Below, piece by piece: positions 23,237 through 37,400 of a stretch of DNA of 64,000 nucleotides; the stretch's first letter is position 1, and every line of letters begins with the position of its first letter. The notes beneath the pieces were generated by a model. It was not told where the DNA came from, searched no databases, and saw only the letters and a program-made list of their open reading frames with translations. The translations under genes and the position numbers were made by a program. Source of the DNA: Camarhynchus parvulus (lineage: Eukaryota > Chordata > Aves > Passeriformes > Thraupidae); assembly GCF_901933205.1 (NCBI RefSeq), contig NC_044590.1, positions 8,447,501-8,511,500 on the forward strand, read 5' to 3'.

Positions 23237-26200
23237 ATGAAAAATTAAATATAGTTTCTGAGCTTAGTTCTAAAAAGAATGCACTAAAGTCTCTGAATAC
23301 CTTAACAAAAGCACTCTAGATCAAATGAGCTCTGTTTGGTTTTTGGTTTGTGCTGTGGATATTGTATGCCGTTTTCACTATGTTTTGGGAAAACCAAACA
23401 AAACCAAAAAAACTTCTATTTTTTTTCTGATATTTTGATGTGTTTGGAATGTTCATTCTTAGTGTATCTCCATACTTAGAGAAAAGTTTCACAGCTACAG
23501 CTCCATCTTCTTTATCCTGCTCTAGAGAGAAGGATGAGAAGGCATTCAGCATTTTGGATAGGATGAATCTCCTTTCCTTGAACACTGGCTGGCTCCTTTT
23601 TTAGTTGGATCAAGTTGTGAATGCTTCTTCCTTACAATTTTTTTGGGAGGTCCAGAGCGTGTGTACTTGGACCCTTCCTTAATCGAACTCGCTCACTCTT
23701 AAGCAGTTCTATTTTTCTGCAGATAAGTGAAGCTCTTAGAAGTAAAAATATATTTTGTTATTTGTGCTTTACAGATGGAATAATTTAGGGGGGAGTGGAG
23801 CAGGCTACCAGGTTTTTTGGGCTGTGCAGTCTCAGAAGTGGAGAGGGTGGAGCCATCTATGCAGGATGTTTCTGAGCACATTTGATACACAGAGTGGTGT
23901 GGAAAGGGGGTGGTGAGCAAGACGTGTGTATCATCCTGGCTTTGTGCTGTAGAGCTATGACATTCCTGCTGGTGGAAAATAACTGCAATAAAAAATTCTG
24001 TTGCCGAGACTTGCATTAATAAATGTTTGTCAAAACCCAGCAACTTAAAGTCTGAATAATTTGGCACATATTCATCTTCCCTCAAGACCTTTTTAGTTAA
24101 AAAAACCTAACAAAACTCTGATTTCACTGTCAGCTGTACATGCTCAACAACCATGTCTGAGTAAAGTACTGTAATTTTTACTTACATGCTGAAAAATGAG
24201 TGGTCAGCAAGCCAAGGAGTCACAAGCAGTTGTGTAAAAATAGATGAAGAGCAGATGTGGACAATTGGCCTTGTATTCTGTGCTGGAGAAGGCTCAGACA
24301 TTCTAGATGATAATCACTGTAGATTTTCTTCTCACCATCCCAAAAATTTACAAGTTCAGGAAGCTGAGATTTAAAATCCAAATAAATCAAAAAACATAGA
24401 AATATAACTAAAACTCATTTTGCTCTTAAGTTTCATGCATATATTTAGGATGCAGTCTTTGCTCTTACTCAAATGTAACTGATTTCTACATTTCCTCCTG
24501 TCACCTCCCTCTTCCAGCTCTATCCTGCAATACCCACACACACTCTGGGTTTTCTCCACTTTCCCTTCTTTCTCCCTACAGAAAATCTGGTATCATATGT
24601 ACTTTGCTTGTAAACATAAATATTTAGTACCAGCTATCTTTGCTGCTGCTATTTTCCAGAGGGTGTTTCTGCTTCAGCAGAGGGTATCTGCTCCTATTTT
24701 TATTCATGTTTTGGTTCTGTGCCCTCTTTAACACCATGGGAATTGTTGCTAGACAGAAGGTTGTTTCCCTGCCTCTTGGTGAGCCCTGATCCAGAGTCCA
24801 TGTCTGTGAAACTGAGGCAAAGCTCTTCCACAGGCACAAAAATGCTTCTTTAAGCCTGGTATTGGTTGTCCCCACTCCTTTCTGCCTCTGGAGCCTAATA
24901 AAGGGGCACAGCAAGGCCCTTCTGTAGAAATGTGGAGTGGCAGCCTGGTCAAGGTCACCTTGGGGCAGTTTCTGCTGTGCTGCTCTTGAATAAAGTGTGC
25001 AGAACCCCAGGAAGTGTCTGGGCTGGTGTTACATAAACCCAGTATGGATGGACAGCGTTGCAGGGCATGTTTTCAGCTGTGGAGCAGGACAATGTGCCAC
25101 ACACCTGCTGTGTCCAGGGAGAGAGGAGGAATTGGGGAAATCGTGGAGGTTAAACTAGTCCACGATATATCCTGAAATTGAGGGATGAGAAATGAATTTA
25201 GGTTGCCAGAACACCAGGTGGGAGGGAACAGCCTGAGAACAGGTTCTGAGGGCACATAGTGTCCTATGGAGGACTGGAGGAACTGCTAGTGAAGGAGGAA
25301 GCAAAAGGGGAAAAAAGACAGTAACTCAGTCATTTTGTTTCCTTCCTGAACCCCTGTTTTTGCCAGTGTTTAAGCACATGTAGTGCTGCCTGTGGCAGAG
25401 CAAGGGCAGATATTTTGGTTCTTGACTGCAATTGTGAGGTTTGCAGCAAATGTACTGGAACATTGCTGGTGACATTTGCACAGCACAGACCAACCCCTGG
25501 GGGTAAATGATGGGCCCTAAGAGAGGCCCAAACTTATTGTTTCCATCAAAACCTTCTCAATTCAGCTCACTCTGTCCATGTCTATCCATGTCACTCTGAT
25601 AACGCAGTGACTTATTGTTGCTGCCTGCCTGAAACCTCAGGATTTATTGGAAAACTGCATCTTCTCTGGGAATGCCTGAACAGCACCTTTGGCTTGATTG
25701 ATGAGTAGAGATGCTCTGGTACAAACAGTGCTGAATGCAGCCCTAGTGCTCCCAGCTGCTGCTCTACCTGCCCCAACAAGCCTGGGGGATTTTTACTGTG
25801 TGTGGATGCTCTAGGATCTGTTCCTAGTCAACCTACAGAATATGTCTGAAATATTCTGAGAAAGCACCAGTGGACTTGCAGTGCTCCCAGGACTTTCTTG
25901 TTACCAGATCCCAACTCTCTACTTCTTATCTCAGCAAACCCAGCCTGAGTGTTTTCCAGCAGCACAAGTCCTTGTCCCTCTGCTTTCAGGACTAGTTAAA
26001 CCAAAGCAGGAAGCAGAAGGGCACCCTGGATCGATGACATTTCTTTCTTGCCTTACAGAAGCCAAATCGAATCCAAGCTGAGCTTTACATTGGCAGACAC
26101 TGAATCAGGCCACTGGGGGGGAAAAAAATCAATGGAGCTGTTTCTGGAGCCTGTTTTCCACCCTCTCCTTCTAAAACAGGGAGGGTTCTTCTGTGCCTGC

Positions 26201-27860
26201 AAAGTCCCGTGACTGACTCCATCCTCCTGTTCTCTCATCTCTGTAATCTTTGCATCAGCTCTGAGATGAGACCCTCCCTGATTCTGTATTCCCACACTGC
26301 CAGCAGCACAATCCTGCTCCCGTGGCACCTTCTGCCAGGGCTGTGCACAGATCCCATGGGGCAGCCCCACACCAGCCCCTCTGGCAGTCAGGGAGGCTGT
26401 GTTGAATGCTGGGGATGATCTCAAGGTCACGCAAGGTCAGGGGGGCTGGCACCCCTCGTGCCCTTCAAGCCTTGCTCGGTTTAGCAAGCCAAAACCCAGC
26501 TAAATAAAGAGGCCCCTAGAGAGGCTCCGTGTACCTGCAGGACCCGGGGGGATGCAGTAAAACCTGTCGTGTTTTGCTCCCCACGGCGCAGCACTAATTC
26601 ACCACAAGCTGTACCACTAGATGGGGCCTTCTGGACAGCGATCCAGGGAGAGCAGCTGCTGCCTGACCAACCTGCTCCTTGCCTTTTCTGCACCCACCGT
26701 GTCCCCTTCAGTGCAAGGAGCCCCCAAAAACGCCTGCAGCGAGGGGAGGCTGTGGAGCAGGGGCAGGGTGGCACTACATGGGGTGCCAGCTCCTCAAAGC
26801 TCAGTTTTCTCTCGTTTTTGGAGCCCCAAAGCGGAGGCCAAGCAAGAGCCTCTCCCTGTGGTGACCCTGAGGCCAGTTCAGGGACTTGGGAGAGAGGTTG
26901 TTATAGGGGGCTGCAGGGTTGGGGGGGAGAAAACAGGGAGGCACAGCACTTCCCAGCCTCACCCCTCTCATCACCTTCTGCACACCCTGAGGAGCAGAAC
27001 ATCACAACAACCAAATAGTTCATTTTCATCCCCCAGTCCCCGGAAAACTGCTCCTTGCACTATATTCATGCAGCTGGGTACCAGTTTGGCCCTGCTCCCT
27101 CCCAGTGCTCCTGGGTGAAGCGTGCCTCAGTTTCCCCACTCAAACCAGCTCTTCCAAACCATCCTGTCTCTATCCTCACCAGTCCCAGTGGTTCACAGTG
27201 AGAGCCCTCACACAGCCCTGAGACACAGGCTGGCTCCCTGTGCCTGCAGGGCCTCTCCCCCATCCTCACCAGAACCTGCCCCTACAACACCCCTGACTGG
27301 ACTGGCTTTATCCCCTGGCACTGGCAATAGCTACAAGGGTGGGAAATTATCTCCAGGCTCCCTGATTGCTGGAGATGGGGCATGACAAAGCCAAGTGTCC
27401 AATGCACAAGTCCAGATGTCCAGGTCACTGTATCCAGCTGCCTACACACCTGTGCCTGCAAACCCCTGTGTGATGCTCGCAGGGCTTGGAGAGCAGCAGC
27501 AGCTCCAGAAGCCCCAGTGCCCTCTGAGTCTCCTGGCCAGTTAGGAATTGTGACACACTTTGCTAATTCTGGAAGTTACCCCCAGCTGTGCCTACTTCAT
27601 CCAGTTTGGGCTCTGGCACACCCCAAAGGCTCCTGGGCTCTGCCCCTCTATGGGCTGCATAACACCCAATAGGCAGAAATTAATTTGTGCTCTCCAAAAA
27701 TAATTGAATACCTTTAAAGAGCCATTGCTGCTTCTTTCCATGAAGGCTGCAATGACACGTTCTAGGCATTTTAAAGCCAGTGTCCATCACTGTGGCTATT
27801 TATTACACATCCGCCATATCTAAAGCACTAAAAAAAAAAATATCTTAATCTCTGCTGAAA
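23237..27860. other. Intergenic, OSER1-like to GDAP1L1
   Basis: About 4.6 kb. Frames are short and without recognisable domains. G/C content rises from about 26,400 toward the GDAP1L1 promoter. No RNA gene or mobile element is recognised with confidence. Confidence 0.6.
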
Positions 27861-28420
27861 AATGTTCTTAGGCAGCCGCAGGCGTTGGAGCTGCCCCGGA
27901 TTGCCGAGCTGGCAGGCAGGAGCCTCCGCTGCTGACTCCTCTCTTGCAGCGATGCCTGCACGTTTCCGTGGGAGCCCCGCCACGAGCGGGGACGGGCGGC
28001 GAGCCCAGCGCCGGGAGCGGCGGCCCCGGGAGCGCTCCGTGCCGTGACCCCGCGCCCACCGCCCGCGCTGCCCGGGAGCCGGGGCTGCCCCGGGGATGGG
28101 CTGCCTGGAGCCCATGTGATGCTGGGCTGGCGCCGCTCTCCCCGTCCCTCTCCCGCTCGCTCGCTGCTGTCATGGCGACTCCCAATAATGTTACTCCCAC
28201 CAACTGCAGCTGGTGGCCCATCTCGGCGCTGGAGAACAGCGCGGGGAAATCCACGGAAGGGGAGGAAAATCACGACCCGACGGACCCCGCTCTCAAATCC
28301 CAGGACAGATTGGTTTTGTACCACTGGACCCAGTCTTTCAGCTCACAAAAGGTAAAGAGAACCATCGCTCGGCCGGGCGCTCGGGCGAGAATCACCTCCA
28401 GGTGCCAGAGCATCGCTTTG
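27861..28420 (+). promoter_or_regulatory. GDAP1L1: GDAP1L1 CpG-island promoter and 5' UTR
   Basis: CpG-dense sequence flanking the start codon at 28172, ending abruptly on its left against an A/T-rich stretch (27,680-27,860). No TATA box at a convincing position. Confidence 0.7.
28172..28351 (+). CDS. GDAP1L1: GDAP1L1 coding exon 1
   Basis: 180 nt, codons 1-60, donor CAAAAG|GTAAAG. Contains the first strand of the GST-N fold. Confidence 0.97.
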
Positions 28421-31400
28421 CTTGGGAGGATGGATGGATGGATGGATGGACGGATGGATGGACGGATGGATGCACTCGGGGGAGAGCGAGGGGCTCAGCC
28501 CCGCGGCTGGCCGGGGCAGCGACGTGCGGCCAGGCAGATCTTTGTACCTTTTACAGCATCTGCCTGGGGAGGGGATGGGGATGAGGATGGGGGGGACTCA
28601 GCCAAATCTTTGCTTTGGTATCACGGCTTGCACCGGGAGCCGCCTCGGCTTTTGTGCTCGCTGCCAGCCCCACACTGGCGTGGCCGGGAGCGCAGACAAA
28701 GGCAGAGCCGGGCCGGGACCACCCTGATGCTGCTGCTGATGCTGCTGCGGGAGGAAAGGCAGCCCGAGCCAGGCTGGTACCCGGGAGAGGATCCCGGACC
28801 CCGGCACGCAGCGATGATTCATTCACTCCTCACACTGCAGCAGCGCCCTGGAAATTCTATTCCCGGATTGCCCCAGCAAGAAATCCCGTTTTCCAGACAA
28901 TAGTAAATGCTCATTTCGCAGCACGGCAACTGTGTAGCAAACCCAGCCTTCTCCCCCGGCCCCAAAACCCCCCGTCATTCCCGAGCCATGAACACCATAT
29001 GGAGAATGGGCTGTTCGGAGGGGTGGGTGTCGGAACACCAAGTTCCCGGTGCCAGGGCCTCCTCGAGCTGCACAGCCCGGCGGGAAGGCCGGGCAGAGGT
29101 GCCCGTTCCTGCCAGCAGACACAAAGGAGGGAGGATGCCCAATGCAGCAGGGTGGCTGCACATGGTCGGGGCCGCCGCGATCGGGATCCGCACTGCCGGG
29201 GATGCTCGTGCCCGCTCCCCGCGCAATTCCCCGGAATGTTTTGTCACCCCAGCCCGGGATCCCCTTTGGGGTGCTGGCAGGGACCCCTGGCTGCCTCCTG
29301 CCAGGCCTTCAGCTCCTGAAAGCAGTCCAGGGAGCCTGGGGATGGATACCCCGGGTGGTACTGGATACCCCGGGCGGTACTGGATACCCTGGGTGGTGCT
29401 GGCTGAGGTTTATTTATCAGCTGTGAGGAAAAGGCCAGGAGTGAGTTGCAGTTGAGGAGCCCAGGCTTTCTCTTGTTTGACTTTATAAGAAAAAATTAAC
29501 TTGCCAGTCCTGTGAATAATTAATGACTAATTCCCCAGGAACTCTGAAGTACTCATAGAAAGGCTTATATATGTTAAATTGTATTTTTAGCTGCTGCTAG
29601 TTGGATGAAAACAAGTACTTTTGCCTCATTCAGTGGTTCTGGAAATCATGGCTTTCTCACATCCCCCATGGGCTTTTTTTTTTTCATGTTTGACATACTT
29701 AGTTCATAATAGTCAGGTTTTATAACCCAGAAGCCTAAAATGCCATCCCTGAGTGCATATTCAGCACCATCTCATGCACAGAGCAGAGCAGCAGGATCAG
29801 CCCTGAGGTGAGGATGGTGATGGTGTCCCACATCCAGTCCCACTCCTGCCTCCCCCTGCCCTCTGCAAGGCTGGACTCACCTTTCCCACCGCTGAGATGT
29901 GTGGGTGCCATCCCTGCTGTGCTGGGCAGGCCCAGGGCTGGAGGAGGGCAGGGGAAGCGGAAGGGGGAGGCAGCAGGTTGGACACAAGAGGTGTGAAGGT
30001 GCTGGGTGATGCCCTCAAGATAATGCCAGCATGGAGGAAGAGGAGGAGGAATGCTGTGCAGGGTCACAGGGGCTGCCTGGAACTTCCCACAGAGCAGAGC
30101 CTTCACTGGTAAAGGCAGAGTCCTCTCCTCAGAGTGGGACATACCTGAGTCAGCATCCAGGTCTCCTTCAGCCAGCAGCACTGTGAGCAGCACTCACTGG
30201 GTGCACGTGTAAGGCATAACATTGCTGCAGCCCTGCTTCCTCCTCTTCCTCCTCCTTTTTTTCTTCAGGTATGTGCTGGGCCATGCTGGGATCCACAGCA
30301 GCATCACTTCCCAGCTGGAGAGCTCCTGCCTCCCTCCACCCACTGAGGGATTGGCTCTTCTCTGCCTGTCACACAGGCCACCAGGACCAGGGAGGATGGT
30401 CCATGATTCTGAGAAGACAGGATGGGTTTGGCTATCCCCTCTTTGCCAGGAAACAAATTCTTTCCTGGCTGCCTGGATTTTGCAGCTGCCCCATGGCAAC
30501 AGCTGCTTGGTTTCTTGCAGGGCATGCCCGTGATCCTGGCATGTCAGGATTAAGTTTAAGGGAAAGGTTTGAGGGTGCAATGGGGTAGGGGGGACTGGAG
30601 ACCAGCTCGGTGCATGGGGCTGAGCTCTTTCTCCCTGGCTTCCTGCCCCAGGTGAGGCTGGTGATCGCAGAGAAGGGGCTGCCCTGCGAGGAGAGGGACG
30701 TCAGCATGCCCCTGATGGAGCACAAGGAGCCCTGGTTCATGCGGCTCAACCTGGGCGAGGAGGTGCCCGTCATCATCCACAGGGACAACATCATCAGCGA
30801 CTACAACCAGATCATCGACTACATGGAGAAGAACTTCACCGGAGGTAAGGCAAGGCTGGGCTGGGCTCTGCTTCAGAGGAAATTTGTGTCTAGTCCACAT
30901 TCTGTTTGCTCAATGAACCCACTTTTTTCCTTTAACGTTTCGTCTTCACCCCAGAAAATCAACAAGCCACCAGCCCGCCCCAGACTTCTATGTTTTCCCA
31001 TGAAATTGAAGAATTTCCAACAGAAATGCCCTGCTGGAGGGCTCTGAGGGGTGTGGTAGCTAAGTTCCCCTTTTTATGACCTGGAAATCACGCTTCCAAA
31101 CCAGACAATTTCTCTCAGTCCCCATGGTGCATGGTGGCATTTCACCAGAGTCCCCGCTGGGGCACAGCCCATGGGAGCACTTCTGACTTTTGGCACATCT
31201 GTGCTTTGGCCCTGGGTAATTGTATAAAGGGGCCAAAAGGGCCTCTGCTGAGAGAAGGTGGGTGTAAGCTGTGTGCTGCTGCTCCTCGCCCTGCTTCCTC
31301 CAGGATTCCTGGGCCAGGGGCCCTGCTGTCCCTGCTGCTGCTGTGCCTCAGAGGAAACAGCCTCTTTAAAGTCAAAACCAGCCAGCAGTGCTGAGGACCA

Positions 31401-34400
31401 TGGGAGGATGATGTGACACAAACCCAGAGGAAGGGACAGCCAGGAGAGGGAAGCTCATATTCCCCTGGAGCAGGGCTGCAGGCCTGCTGAGCCTGGCACA
31501 CCGGGATGCTGAGACAGAGCTCCAAGCCAGCTTTGCTCAGCAGCTGCTGTGAGCAGCCTCTCCCTGGCATCTCACACCCCTTCACCCTCATTCCCCCAGT
31601 CCTGGGGGCTGCTGGGCTGGGACACCCACCGGGCAGGCTTCAAAGCTGAGCAGGGATCTCGGGCTTTGCCATCACGATGTTCAGCCCAGCATCCATCCCC
31701 TTGCAACAGAGACATCAAAAACATCTCAAAATAGCTCCCGGAGCCAGGGCTCCCTGCCAGCTCAGCTGCTGTCCTCTCCTGGCCCCTCCACTGCGCTGCT
31801 GCTCCGTGGAGGCACAGAGCTCCCTCCCAGCGGGGCAGCAGGGATGGCTCCATCGGGAGAATCCCACACCAGCAGCATGTCCTAGGGAATGGCAGCTGCT
31901 TTCCTGCCTGGCAGCAGCCCCAGCACCAGGGGACATCAGGGGTGTGAGTCCCTGCACCACTTCAGCTGGTCTCTGCGAAGGGCAGGTGGTCTGACATATG
32001 TGACAACAGGCTGTCCCCAGCAGGAGGGGCACACAGAGCTGTCTGAGCACTGGGAAACTCCTGTCGTTGAGATCTTCCAGCCAGGTGTAGTTTCTTACCT
32101 TTTTGCTGGGAAATGGAGAGGGGAAGCTCCAGGAAAGAGGGCCCAGAGCATCAGTCCCTGCTCCATGCTCTGCTCCATCCCATCACCCAGCAGTGCAGCT
32201 GCCCAAAGCATTACCAGGATGTGGCAGTGCTGATCTGAGGGGGAATCAGCCACCTTGCAGAAATGTGTACAGTTTGAAAAGGCCTTTACAAGGTCTTTTT
32301 ACTGAGCTGTGTTTTCCCCTGGGCTAAGGGCATGGCCTTTATCAGCTGCTTATACACACTGGGGTCCAGCTATCAGTAAAGGGTAGTGTGTGGAGAAATG
32401 TTTTCTTTCCTCCCAAAATAGCAGTGAATAGTGCCAATAAGCCACATTTGAGGACGCTTCTCACTAGGACACTGCCCAGCAGTGCCCAGAAACCCAGAAA
32501 CTGATCAGGGCAATATTTCTTCCAGGCAGGAGTGTCCTCCAAGGTCTGCACCCCCTTGCACAGCCACAGAGTGCATCAGCAGCCTCTATGTGCAGGCTGC
32601 TGTGGCATGTAAAGGCAAGTCAGGCCATCCCAATGAAAAACCTCCCTGGAACGTGCTGAAGGATATGGGCTGGTGGCCAGCACGCTGCTATTTCATTGTG
32701 GTTGCTCCATCTTCCTGCGGGATGGAGCTGTCCCTCTGCATGTGCTGTTCCCAGCCTCAGCCCCAGCCCTTTGGGTGCTGGCCAGGAGCCCTGTGGAAGG
32801 AGCACACAAGCTATAGGTCAGTTGTTGTTTCGCTCATCTGGTCACTTTTCTCGGGTGGAAAATCCCGACTTGGAGAGCTGGAGCCCAGGCAGTGCAGACA
32901 GGGAGCAGCCCATGGCAGGGAGGAGCCACCAAAACCTCCCTTTGCTCAGGGGACAGTAACACTGATGCCTATCAGTGGGAACAACTCTGTGGAGCCTTCC
33001 AGCAGGGACAGTCGGGGTCCGAGCCATGAGATTTCCAGTACAGGAGGTACCAAAATTTGCCTGGTTCTCATCCAGCCATGGGCACCAGCAGGCAGGATAA
33101 AGGCAAGGCCAGCTCCTGCCACCAGCAGCAGGGCTGGGCAGAGCACAGCTGTCCCTTCAGGCCCTGAAACAAGGGGCTGCCCTGCTCACATCTGCTAAAA
33201 CCCTGCCAACATGACCCAACTCAAGTGGGGACACCGGCACGTGGAGAGCCCAGTGCTGCTGACAGGATGTGGGCAAGAGTCAGAGTCCTGGTGGTGGATT
33301 TACTCACTGCCTGTAGACACTATAAACATTTATGATCCCTTAAAAAAATGGCAGAGTTGAAAATCTTGGGGGAGACAAGAGCAATGTTTTGCTTCTTCTG
33401 GTGTCACCTGCCATGTATTTTGGGCTGACAGTGTAATAAAAGGCACGATGCACACCACCATCCATAGAAAGTGAATAAACCCAACAAGGCAGGGAGGAGC
33501 AGAGCCAGCCAGGGCAAGGAATGTTCCTGCAGCTGAGACACTGGCTGAGCATGGAGGGAAGATGCACTGGGCTTCTTTGGTCATCTACTCTGATTGCCAT
33601 TTTGGGGATTTTCAAGGAAGCCCAGCAGAATGAGGTACCTCACTGCCACTGGAGTAAAGAATATGTAACTCAGGAGATCCTAAACTTAAATCCTCATCTT
33701 TTAGCTCTTTTCTGCAGACCAGGAAGATTTTCCTCCCATTCTAAGAGACAAGAAATTAGAGTGTGGACATCAGGGCTGGCTGCACTGACCCCAGGGAACG
33801 CCAGGGCTGTGTGGCTGGGTGATAAATCTGTACACTGCCCTGTGATCCTGTGGGTTTGCCCATCTCGGGGCACGGGCTGGCTGCACTCCTGGCTGGGATG
33901 GGCAGCAGGGAGGGCGAGGGCAGAGCTGACAGATTTGAGTGAAAGCTCTGCCCCAGGCAGCCCTGCTGTCTCAGCAGGATTGCTCCCTGCTGTTCAGAGC
34001 TGGCTGAAGAGCCGCTGAGGAGCGCTTGAGCCCTCCCAGGTGCCGCTGATTTGTGAAAGCAAAACAAACTCCACAACTTTTGTGAAAGTTGTAAAGCTGG
34101 TATGTTTATTACAGAGCTATGTTTGTTACAGAGCTGGACACATGTGGGGACTGCTCCCTTCAAAATATATGTGTACCTCTGGGAACTCTAGATCCTTTTT
34201 TATCTCTCTCTCTCAAATACATATGCATGCCACTTCACAATAGGTTCACACATATTCATTCTACTGTTTTCATGTGACATTTGCCTCTAATTCTTCTTCA
34301 TCAGAAAGAATTCCTGGGTCAGGCTGTCCCCTCTCTAACAGTCTCTCTGTCTGCCCCCCTTATCTCTGTCCTTTGGCTGAAGCAGTTTCTCCAAGCATAG

Positions 34401-37400
34401 GCTTTTTAGGAGAACAGGCAATCACACTAAACAGCTGTGTTTTCAAGCTACAGACTTAACTCAAAGATGTGTGGGAATCTGTAAATCAGAAAGTTTTGGG
34501 AAAGCTGCAAAAGGCAGGCCTCAGAGACAGCAGAACTGTGATTAGAGCTAAGCAGTAGCCATGAGATAGGTCAGCAGGAAAATTATGTAAAAAGTAGAAA
34601 AGCAAGGACAACTAGAACAATGGTCTGCGTATTAATTGCTTGCTTGTCTAGAATAATTCCCTAAGCTACAGAAAAATTTATCTAGCAAGATATTAGGAAG
34701 TTTTAAGCTTAATAATGGAGCTCTGTGCATTGTGTTTTAAGGCTTCTGCCTGGATGAAATATTACCTGAATATTGTTGTATTCAAAATAAGCAGGCATTG
34801 TTTCAACCCAAGGTATGTGTGCTTACAGTGGTTGGATGGAACTACTGCCAATATGCTTTTGCTTTGTGTGATTGGTCAAAAAACTTATAAAGTAAGTTGT
34901 AACATTAAGTTCTCGGTCTGCTGCTGGGATGTGAGCTGCTGGCATTTTCCCATTGCCATAACCATGTAATGAGACTGATGCTGGAAAATAAAACAGTTCA
35001 AGGCACGTTCCCAGCAGTCCCGTCCTGTTTGTGATTTGTGCAGGGATAGATGTGCATTTCACCTAAATCAAAACTGATTTCTGCTCTGGAGAATTTCCAC
35101 TGTGTCTCACTGCTAACACCCTTTCCTGGGCCGTGCAGAGAACGTGCCGCAGCTGATCCCCGAGCCGGGCAGCCCGCTGCACTCGCGGGTGCTGCAGTAC
35201 CGGGAGCTGCTGGACTCGCTGCCCATGGACGCCTACACCCACGGCTGCATCCTGCACCCCGAGCTCACCACCGACTCCATGATCCCAAAGTACGCCACCA
35301 CTGAGATCCGCAGTAAGTCAGTCACCTTCCCAGGAGGCTGCCCAGCTCCTCCACAGCCCACCGTGCTCCTGCTCGTCTCCCCTTCCTGCCAAAGGACAGC
35401 TGGGAAGTGGCAAAGCACAAAGAAGCACCCACAAGGTCCCCACCATGCTCAAAAAGCTCTGCCTGCAGCACCTGCACAAGTGCAATTCCCTGATCTGGGA
35501 ATTGCAGGCATCCTAGAGAGACTTCCTAACTCAGGGGGTGTCCGGGTGCCCAGGCTTCTCCTCAGCTCTTTCTGGGCCACAGGAATTTGCCCCTCTCCCT
35601 CCAATAACTCTAAGGGCAAAGGCAGGAGGGAGCAGCCAGATTGAGTTGCAGGCAGGGGATGAATCGGCATAAGTCTGTGTACCTGACCTTCAAGTGCTCA
35701 TGAAACATTGACGATGCTTAATATAACTCAATGGCAGGGATTGCTCCTGGAGAGAATTCCTGGCCAGAAAAGCGACCTTGTCAGGAGGGTGTTGGCAAGT
35801 CCCAGATCTCTCCCTTCAGGCTCCAGCCCCAAGCTGAGCCCATAGAAAACACTGTTCCCACCCCCATCCCTTTGGTTGCCTGGGTCCCAGATGGCCCTGC
35901 TGGGGTGGGATGCACTTGTGCACAGAGAGAAATAGGCAGTTCCTGAGGTGCAGCTTGTGGTCTGCCCTGCCTCTGCTGACACCCGTCACAGACAGCTTTC
36001 CCCATGTCACCAAGTGTCACCTCCACCCCCAGACCTTGGGCCAGAGCCCCTCCCTCCCCCAAAGGGTGTGGCTGTGATGGCTTCAGCCCCTATCTGCCTC
36101 ACATCACCTCCCCAGCACCCTGCTGAGGTCTCTGAACACATCTCCTTGTCCAAACCCTGTCACTGTGGCATTTTTCCCAAGCCACAGCAGGGGTATGAGC
36201 AGGTCCATGGGCTGATGGTTCCTCCCCAGCTCATCTTCTGCCCTCAGGCAATGGCTCAGCTGCCCTGTTGCAGTGGGTGCTGAGGGAAATCAATGCTGTG
36301 GTGTCCCAAGGAGAGGGTGAACCCAGGTTCCAGGCTCTCTCAAGGGGAATGAAATCAGGATGATATCCAGGTTTCCATCTGCGTTGCAGCCCCAGGAGAG
36401 CAGGTTGGCAGCCTTAGCAAGCACAAGCTCACGGCAGAAATGGGAATTTCAGCATTTTATAGCAGTGCACAGCCTGCTGCTGGCTCCCACCCCAGCTGGC
36501 CCTGGCACCTCCTGCATCAGCACACTGGCAGAGCCAAGGCCTCCCTTGTTGGAGGGAACAAGGAGGGAAAGACAGATGGTCCCTGGCTGGAAGACATTAG
36601 CCCAACTTTGAGTAATTTATGCTATCCCTTAGGATACTCTGCCTCTAGGATTCCTTTCTTCCTTTCACTCTGCCCCTTTCCCTCCTTTAGCTCCCTTGCA
36701 CAAAGCCCTTCCCATCCTCCCTGTGCCCAGAGAGGCACAGGGGTGGGCATCTCTCCATGCTCATGATGGGCTCCACACCATGGAATTGAGGGACAGCTTC
36801 ACCCAGGAGGGAGCACTCCCTCCCTGCCCCACTGCTCTGAATGTACACCCGAGTGTGGGCAGCCAGCTTGGACATCCCAGAGGCTCAGCCTGCTGGGGAT
36901 GGAGCTGCAGGAGCCAGGCTGTGGGCAAACCCAGGGCTGTCCTTAACCAGCAAGCAACAGACAGAGCTTCCAGCAGCTCTACCATGAATCCAGCAGGGGA
37001 AATGAAGAGCTGAAACTCCCAGGCTGGGACTCACCACAGGGAAGGAGATTGGCCATACCTTGGAGCCAGCCCTGCTCCTTGAGATCCTTGTGTGCAGGGA
37101 GCCACACACCCTCAGATGTGGGAGCACAGCAGCAGCAAGCCATGAATTTGGCCCATTTTAGCTCTCTGGGATGCTTTCCCTTGGTGCTACAGCCATATTT
37201 TGGCTGCAGGATGAGGTGATTCGCTATCACACACTGGTCATCCCAGCCTCTCTGTCTCCCCCCAGGACATTTAGCTAATGCCACCACGGATCTGATGAAG
37301 CTGGACCATGAAGAGGAGCCACAGCTCTCTGAGCCTTACCTCTCCAAGCAGAAGAAGCTCATGGTGAGTGGGTGAAAGCCACACACATCCCTGGTGCTGG

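Larger units (their letters stand above)
28352..30651 (+). other. GDAP1L1 intron 1
   Basis: 2.3 kb. Its first part is still CpG-rich. It holds a GGAT microsatellite and a 19-bp tandem repeat, listed separately. No other gene recognised. Confidence 0.85.
30845..35138 (+). other. GDAP1L1 intron 2
   Basis: 4.3 kb. The first 3.2 kb hold nothing I recognise. The last 1.1 kb hold two LTR-like elements in opposite orientation, listed separately. Confidence 0.85.

Noticed and set aside
26400..27660. Possible upstream exon or gene before GDAP1L1 (several 90-165 codon frames)
   Set aside because: Frames on both strands are of equal length, with no recognisable product. GDAP1L1 already has a complete first coding exon within its CpG island.
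29760..29768. TTCAGCACC, the left half of an RE1/NRSF silencer site, in GDAP1L1 intron 1
   Set aside because: A neuronal gene makes this tempting, but no GGACAG right half is found at canonical or near spacing.
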